A DNA stretch of 64,000 nt from the NCBI RefSeq assembly GCF_003369915.1, contig NC_046676.1, positions 15,420,001-15,484,000 of the forward strand, read 5' to 3'. The position numbers were made by a program, and so were the translations under genes. Below the pieces are notes generated by a model. That model had not been told where the DNA came from. It ran no database searches and worked only from the letters and a program-made list of their open reading frames with translations. This stretch comes from Drosophila miranda. Its lineage: Eukaryota; Arthropoda; Insecta; Diptera; Drosophilidae. This document shows positions 58,750-64,000 of the stretch, in pieces (position 1 is the stretch's first letter; each line of letters opens with the position of its first letter).

Positions 58750-61700
58750 CTGAAAGTATGCGAATAAATAACAAGTGGTGACAAATTGTAATTTCTATCA
58801 TAAAATGTCCCGGCAATCAGCCAGAGCACGCATAATTTATTGCATTTGCATTTCGCATTTGCATTTACATTCAAAACTGTATATTCTTTTCACACGCACA
58901 CGGCTACACGCACACTCTCTCACACGGTTACTCTTGGGTGTGTGTGGATGTGTGTGGGTGTGCGTGGGTGTGTGTGTGTGGTCACGTCGCTCGTTCTGAC
59001 TGCGGACGTGCCTGTGGGAATCGGGTGGAATCAATACGTTCTGTGTGCGTTGAAAACTAAATTGCTGAAAAATGTTATCTTTCCCACAACTTTCCGCCCC
59101 CTCGCCACCCCATTCACTACCCCACTGTGGGTCTTGTCACACTTTCACTTGGCCTGGCAACATCCACCGACTGCTACACACTGGCCATGGGAGAGAGTGC
59201 CATTTGACGGCATGGCACACTGTATTGGATCGACCTATAAATCTATATTTATACTAATTATTGGATGGATTATCTTCGAAAGTGTGACAGGAATTTCGCC
59301 CATTCCCAGTCCATTAATTGCAGACTGGGATGCCGGGAATACCGAGGAGAGAGCTTCCAGAGGTATGCTGTGAGCTTTTCACCATTTCACCAATGAGATA
59401 CCATTCGCCCACTGTGCCATCGAGAATTCGCCAATTTTAGTTTTCTGCCAGTTCTGCCAGCTGTTTGTCTATCTGCCTCTATCTATGTGGGGGTGTGTCA
59501 TTTGCCACACATGACACGTCATTATTTCCACCATCATCATCATCATCCGTGGGAGCGGTTGGTTCCTAATGATTAGCATAGCAATTATCATGTTTTGGCT
59601 TGATCTGCCGTGGCACCCATCCTCCAGCTCTGTCATGATTGTGACGCCACACAATTTGGCGTATGTCACTTGTCGTCCCACCATTTGATGGGATTCCTTG
59701 GCAGTCCAAGGCAGTCTATAGCAAGTCCACATGTAGGGAAATCAAACGCACACACCTGAGCACTTACAGATATAAAAACATAGGTAAAGATCTGCACATA
59801 AATATAGATATATGTAGGTATAGGGCATGGGTAATGGAATGGGAATGGAAGAACAGAGTGATGGACAGAAATAACAGAGGTGGAACTGACGGGAATCGTA
59901 TTTGATATATGCAGATGTACAATATGTACATATATTTGTTGGCTTTTGCTTTTGTTTTTTGACCTTCCCAATTTGCGGAGCGTTTATTTTTACTCTCTTG
60001 CCATTTAACGTTTTTATTTATTCATTTCACATGGAATCTTTTTGCTAAGCTTTTGTCTGATGCTATTGCTGTTATATTTAGATTGCTATTATCAACTGAT
60101 TGGACTAGCTTATCATTTCATCCACTCTCTGCTCCACACTGCCATGTCCATGCCATGCCCTGTTGAAAACCCAGAAAATTCATAATTCACGAGCGATTTC
60201 ACCGCTCATTGCAGAAATAGTTGTAGTCTTCGAATAGAACTGTTAACAGATACTTAAGCGGGAAGGAACACACAACATCAGACCCACTCCGCCCCGTGGC
60301 ATTCCTTCCGCCCGCCCCATGCCATGCCATGCCATTATTCACAGCTCATTTGGCATTTATGCCTGGAGCGCGCTAAAAGTTTTTACAATGCTTGGATAAT
60401 AAACTAATGAAAATGCAAATGAAAATACAAATGAAAATACAAATGAAAATACCAATGGATATACGTATGAAATACTGAGTGAGCATTTATTTCGACCATG
60501 GGATACCTGTTACATAGAAACAACACTCTTTAAAGGAAAGTAAGTTAAAGGAAGTTCTTTCTACCTCCAATAGTCCCCGAGATCCAGCTATTATGTGTAA
60601 TATAATTCATTTCCATGGACATAATACTCTGTATTAAGTATATAGGGTACGCACAGACACGAATATACATGGCGTATGCGTAATCTGAATGTTAATTTCC
60701 TTGTTAATGGAGGAGCATGTGGCAATGGATGTGTGGGTTTTCTTTTTTGAAGTCATCATCATAAAAATCTTTCTCGGATGTGGCTCGCTTTCTGCTCTTA
60801 ATGGTCCTTGGACAACGACAAGAGAACTTCAATAAATTGCCATGGATTTTTTGTCGGTCTTTGTTGGTCAATAATGGATATGTCCTTTCCTTTTTCTTTC
60901 TTTCTTTTCATCCATCCATTCATCCATCCATCGCTGGCTACTTAGATAGAATCGAGGAGAGTCGTTCAGACAGAGAGCAAGTTCAACGGACTCTCAAGTG
61001 GCGTGCTGTGATTTTTATGCTCTCCACATAAAATATTATTAGATTATGCGACCGCTTCTTTCACTTCTGGCCATGTAAATCGCATACAATGGGCATCAGA
61101 TCCAGCTCTGATTCAGTTTGTCCTTTTATGAGATTGAATATATGTATATGCGAGCAAGATGCATGCGAACACACATTTATGCGGTTTGCTGCTCTCATTG
61201 TTTTAGCCGAAACAAAATTGCCATAAAATCTAGCACATAAATGTCCAACGCAGAGCCATTTTCGTTTCCTTTCGTTTTATGCTTAAAATTTGCTCGCCAA
61301 ATGATTATTCTTGAGGAGGGATGCTCCCTTGTCTCTGTGGCATGGCAATAATAAAAGTAAATCAAATAAAATAGCAGCATATTGTGATTTTTTATGGCCT
61401 TTGGCCTTGTGGCTTTCCCTGTTTAATGGGCCCTCACCATCACTGATGGCTGACCAGCAAAAAAAAAAAATATAATAATTTTTTCCCAGCACATCAATAA
61501 CGAATATATTTTTTCAAAAGTCCCCCTTGAATTGTAATTAGTTGTTAAAACATGATTTATGATTCCATGGAGGTGTCCCGTATGCAGCAGCCTATCCATT
61601 CACATCCGCAAAATACGTATGCATATTAATCGGGCAAATATTGGCGCAGAAATCCATGAATATTTAACCATTGTAAACTCAAATGGATCAATGGAGCATT

Positions 61701-64000
61701 CTTGTCTCTGCTGGAGCTGGCTATTGGAGCGCTCTTATAATTATTGACACTTCATTTGGCCAGTTGTTGCGAGTATTACCAGTATTTAACAAAGAAATTC
61801 TGCCTCGAAGAGGGCGCTTTTTTCAATATAAATGATTGAAGAGCTTTGGTAGAGGAGTTGGATGAATGATTGCAAATCAATTGCTGTCAAAAAGGACACA
61901 GAAGGCGGATAAATAAATTATTTGTCTGCAGAACCAGCTCAATTGCTTTTTCAATTCAGTTTCTGTATAAACGTGCATTTATACAGAGCGTATGGAGTGG
62001 ATACGAATACGATTATGATGCGGAAAAAAACGTAAATATTGATAAAATAAAAACAATATGTTCCCATCGAATTCCGCTTTAATTAAGAACGTTTTTGTCC
62101 TTCCGCTGATTTGTTTGGCAAACAGAAAATCACACTCCATGCATAAAATCCAATAAGGAAATCTGGTGCGCTCTTTCCTTTGTCATTCATTCCGCTGAAT
62201 GCACATATAAACATGGCAGTGGTATTCTTCATTGAATATAAATATGAGTGGGCAAAAGGAATGAACCTGGCATTAGAGCTTATCGTATATGAGGGTCGTA
62301 CAGTGCCAGGACCCGGAAGATGTTGCTATGGCTACGGAAAGTGGTGTTCCTTGATTTTTTTAATGCAAACATGAGAAGAAATGCTTTGAAAAAGCAAAAG
62401 CACTCTTCTCAGAAGTTGGAAACTACACGGCGAGTACTTAGGGATATATTACATAATTATGGATTACGATCCGACTGTCAAAGGAATGTGCCATAAACCA
62501 GGTTCAGCCGTCAGCTATTATTCAGCGCTCAAGCCTTTCGTACAGTCTCCATTTGTCGCAGTGTCCGATGTTATTTGGGAGTATCTGAAAACCATCGCCG
62601 TCTTGAAAGCCTCTGCAACGAAATGAAGTCCTTCTTCGAAACAGGGGATATTGCAGCTGGGTCATTTAAGGAAGAGTGGAACGAGCGACCCCAAACAATC
62701 TTGTTGGCATCTATTTTTGGGGGCATGAAATGCGGTTACAGGCCAACTGGGGTCTAGGGCATGTTGCTTGTGACACTGGGCTTGGGCCTGGGCCGGGGCT
62801 TGGGCAGAGGAGACAGCCTGCGGTAAGCTACGGCTTAAACTCTGTCATAAAGTGTCAGCTTAGCACGCCCACGCCCACACCCACACCCATACCCACATCG
62901 TCGATGACCATGGCAGCAAATGTCACAACTGGCACCGGACAGGACACGATTGGACAGGACACAACTGGAGCCCGGAGCAATTAAAAGTGTGCATCGACTC
63001 GGTGTGGGCGTGGCACTGGAATAAAATGCAATTGTATTTTTCCAGACTTTGACAGAACTGGCGACGACGATGCCTCCTCTTGCACAGGAAGCGCTTCTTA
63101 AGCGTCGCGTCGGCTCCTATCGCTTCTCGCTTTGTGCGTCCCACTTCCGCCTGTCAGTGCCAAATGGCAGAGAGGAGAAAGGAAAGGGAAAGTCGCCTGG
63201 CACAAAGAAGGGGACCAGAGCGAAGAAAACCTCTCTGTCATTGTTATTTCGCTTCAGTTCTTTAGCCAGAGCTGCAGCCATACGTATACGAGTGTCTATG
63301 GAGCTCCTTTATCAAATACTGGTCATGCACAATCAGCTGCCGCAAACGGTGGGGGCGACGGCAGCACGGACTCGATGGAAATGGCAATGGCGACGGCGAC
63401 GGCGACTGGGGGCACTGACAAAGGAACATGACAACTATTTTTGAACAAGAAAGGACGCATAGTTTTCTGTCTCCGTCTCCGCCTCCGACTGCCTCTCGCC
63501 GTCCACTTGACAGCAATTGAATCAAATTTATTGTCTGCATCCGACGCCATGCAGTTTCCACTCATCCTCGGAATCCTCGGAATCCTCGGCACCCTGTGCA
63601 CCCCAGCTCTTTTGTGAGTCTGGCATGTAGCGTCACGTCCTGTCTTTACGAGGATCAAGTGCACACTGTATGACGGCCAATCGCTTCCAAATGGAAAAAT
63701 GACAAAATTAAATACAAATGAGATTTGCGCGTGGGTTCCGCCACAAGATTCGCTCCAACAATACGAACCTTCAATAGTCGGAAGATGGAACATCAGTGGC
63801 AGTCACGGAAATAGAAATAATGGAGCCAAGAGGCAAAAATTAAACGAACTTGAGTTGGCACTCATGTGATGAAAGACTGCGTACCCTAGGATGCGTGGCT
63901 GAGCAGCGTGCTCTCTTTGGTGGATTGAAGAACAGATTTTGAATTAATCGAAAATGGTACCGGAAGATGAGTTTAAGGAGCGATCGAAGAAGGAAACATA
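58750..64000. other. Upstream region or 5' intron of Dgk, no gene supported
   Basis: The acceptor at 58750-58752 (minus) implies that this stretch is at least partly a Dgk 5' intron. It holds GTGTG runs (about 58936-58980), an imperfect AAATGAAAATAC repeat (about 60410-60452), CATC repeats (60908-60932) and CCCACA units (about 62868-62888). The frames at 63049-63444 (plus) and 63323-63793 (minus) are arginine-rich or low-complexity and lack splice context. Confidence 0.45.

Noticed and set aside
58840-59373. Plus-strand 177-aa frame
   Set aside because: It is built on CA/GT simple sequence (HTHT, GVRGCV) and lies in a Dgk 5' intron without start or splice support.
63049-63444. Plus-strand 131-aa Arg/Lys-rich frame
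   Set aside because: It has a biased composition from GC-rich repeats, the opposite strand is equally open, and there is no splice or promoter context.
1-64000. CRISPR arrays, bacterial operons or phage modules
   Set aside because: The DNA is insect nuclear sequence with spliced genes; no spaced direct-repeat array or prokaryotic gene is present.

Overview
This window is euchromatic DNA from a Drosophila, probably an obscura-group species (inferred; only the genus-level call is firm). The evidence is 50-70 nt introns with fly-type splice sites, fly core-promoter motifs (DRE, the GGTCACACT motif), a fly 5S rRNA gene, DINE-1/mini-me relic sequence, and orthologues of Mgat1, Atg10 and Dgk. All protein genes are split by introns. 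I assembled exon chains by hand from splice sites and reading phase; every complete chain sums to a multiple of three and ends at a stop.

Layout. 1-402 (-): 5' part of a second ETHE1 (persulfide dioxygenase) gene that carries a signal-peptide exon in place of a mitochondrial presequence. 1427-7978 (-): a coiled-coil/PDZ scaffold gene, with the complete, mitochondrially targeted ETHE1 gene (3551-4639, -) nested in its first coding intron. 8-20 kb: a gene-poor stretch with an isolated 5S rRNA gene (9257-9376, +), a Tc1-like transposon relic with matching terminal inverted repeats (15123-15746), and two tRNA-Thr(UGU) genes. 20.8-21.7 kb (-): an unrecognised 261-aa protein. 24.16-24.61 kb: two more tRNA-Thr(UGU) genes, head-on. 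25.07-27.36 kb (+): a SMYD4-type MYND/SET gene, tail-to-tail with a secreted Thr-rich mucin-like gene (27468-28248, -). 30.06-31.72 kb (-): Mgat1. 33.32-34.68 kb (+): TRMO-type tRNA methyltransferase, followed by Atg10 (34928-35546, +). 37.96-58.74 kb (-): all 19 coding exons found for a type I diacylglycerol kinase (Dgk, 1242 aa). 58.75-64 kb: no gene that I can support.

Functional mix: mitochondrial sulfide detoxification (ETHE1), Golgi N-glycan branching (Mgat1), tRNA modification, autophagy conjugation (Atg10), lipid second-messenger signalling (Dgk) and protein methylation (SMYD4). There is no operon-like system; neighbouring genes look functionally independent.

Most worth following up: (i) the secreted or re-targeted ETHE1 paralogue, (ii) a 39-codon open extension after the Dgk TGA stop, a readthrough candidate, (iii) phase-compatible coding-like segments just 3' of Dgk, (iv) a roughly tenfold excess of the octamer TACGAGTA in non-coding DNA, and (v) the orphan 5S gene.
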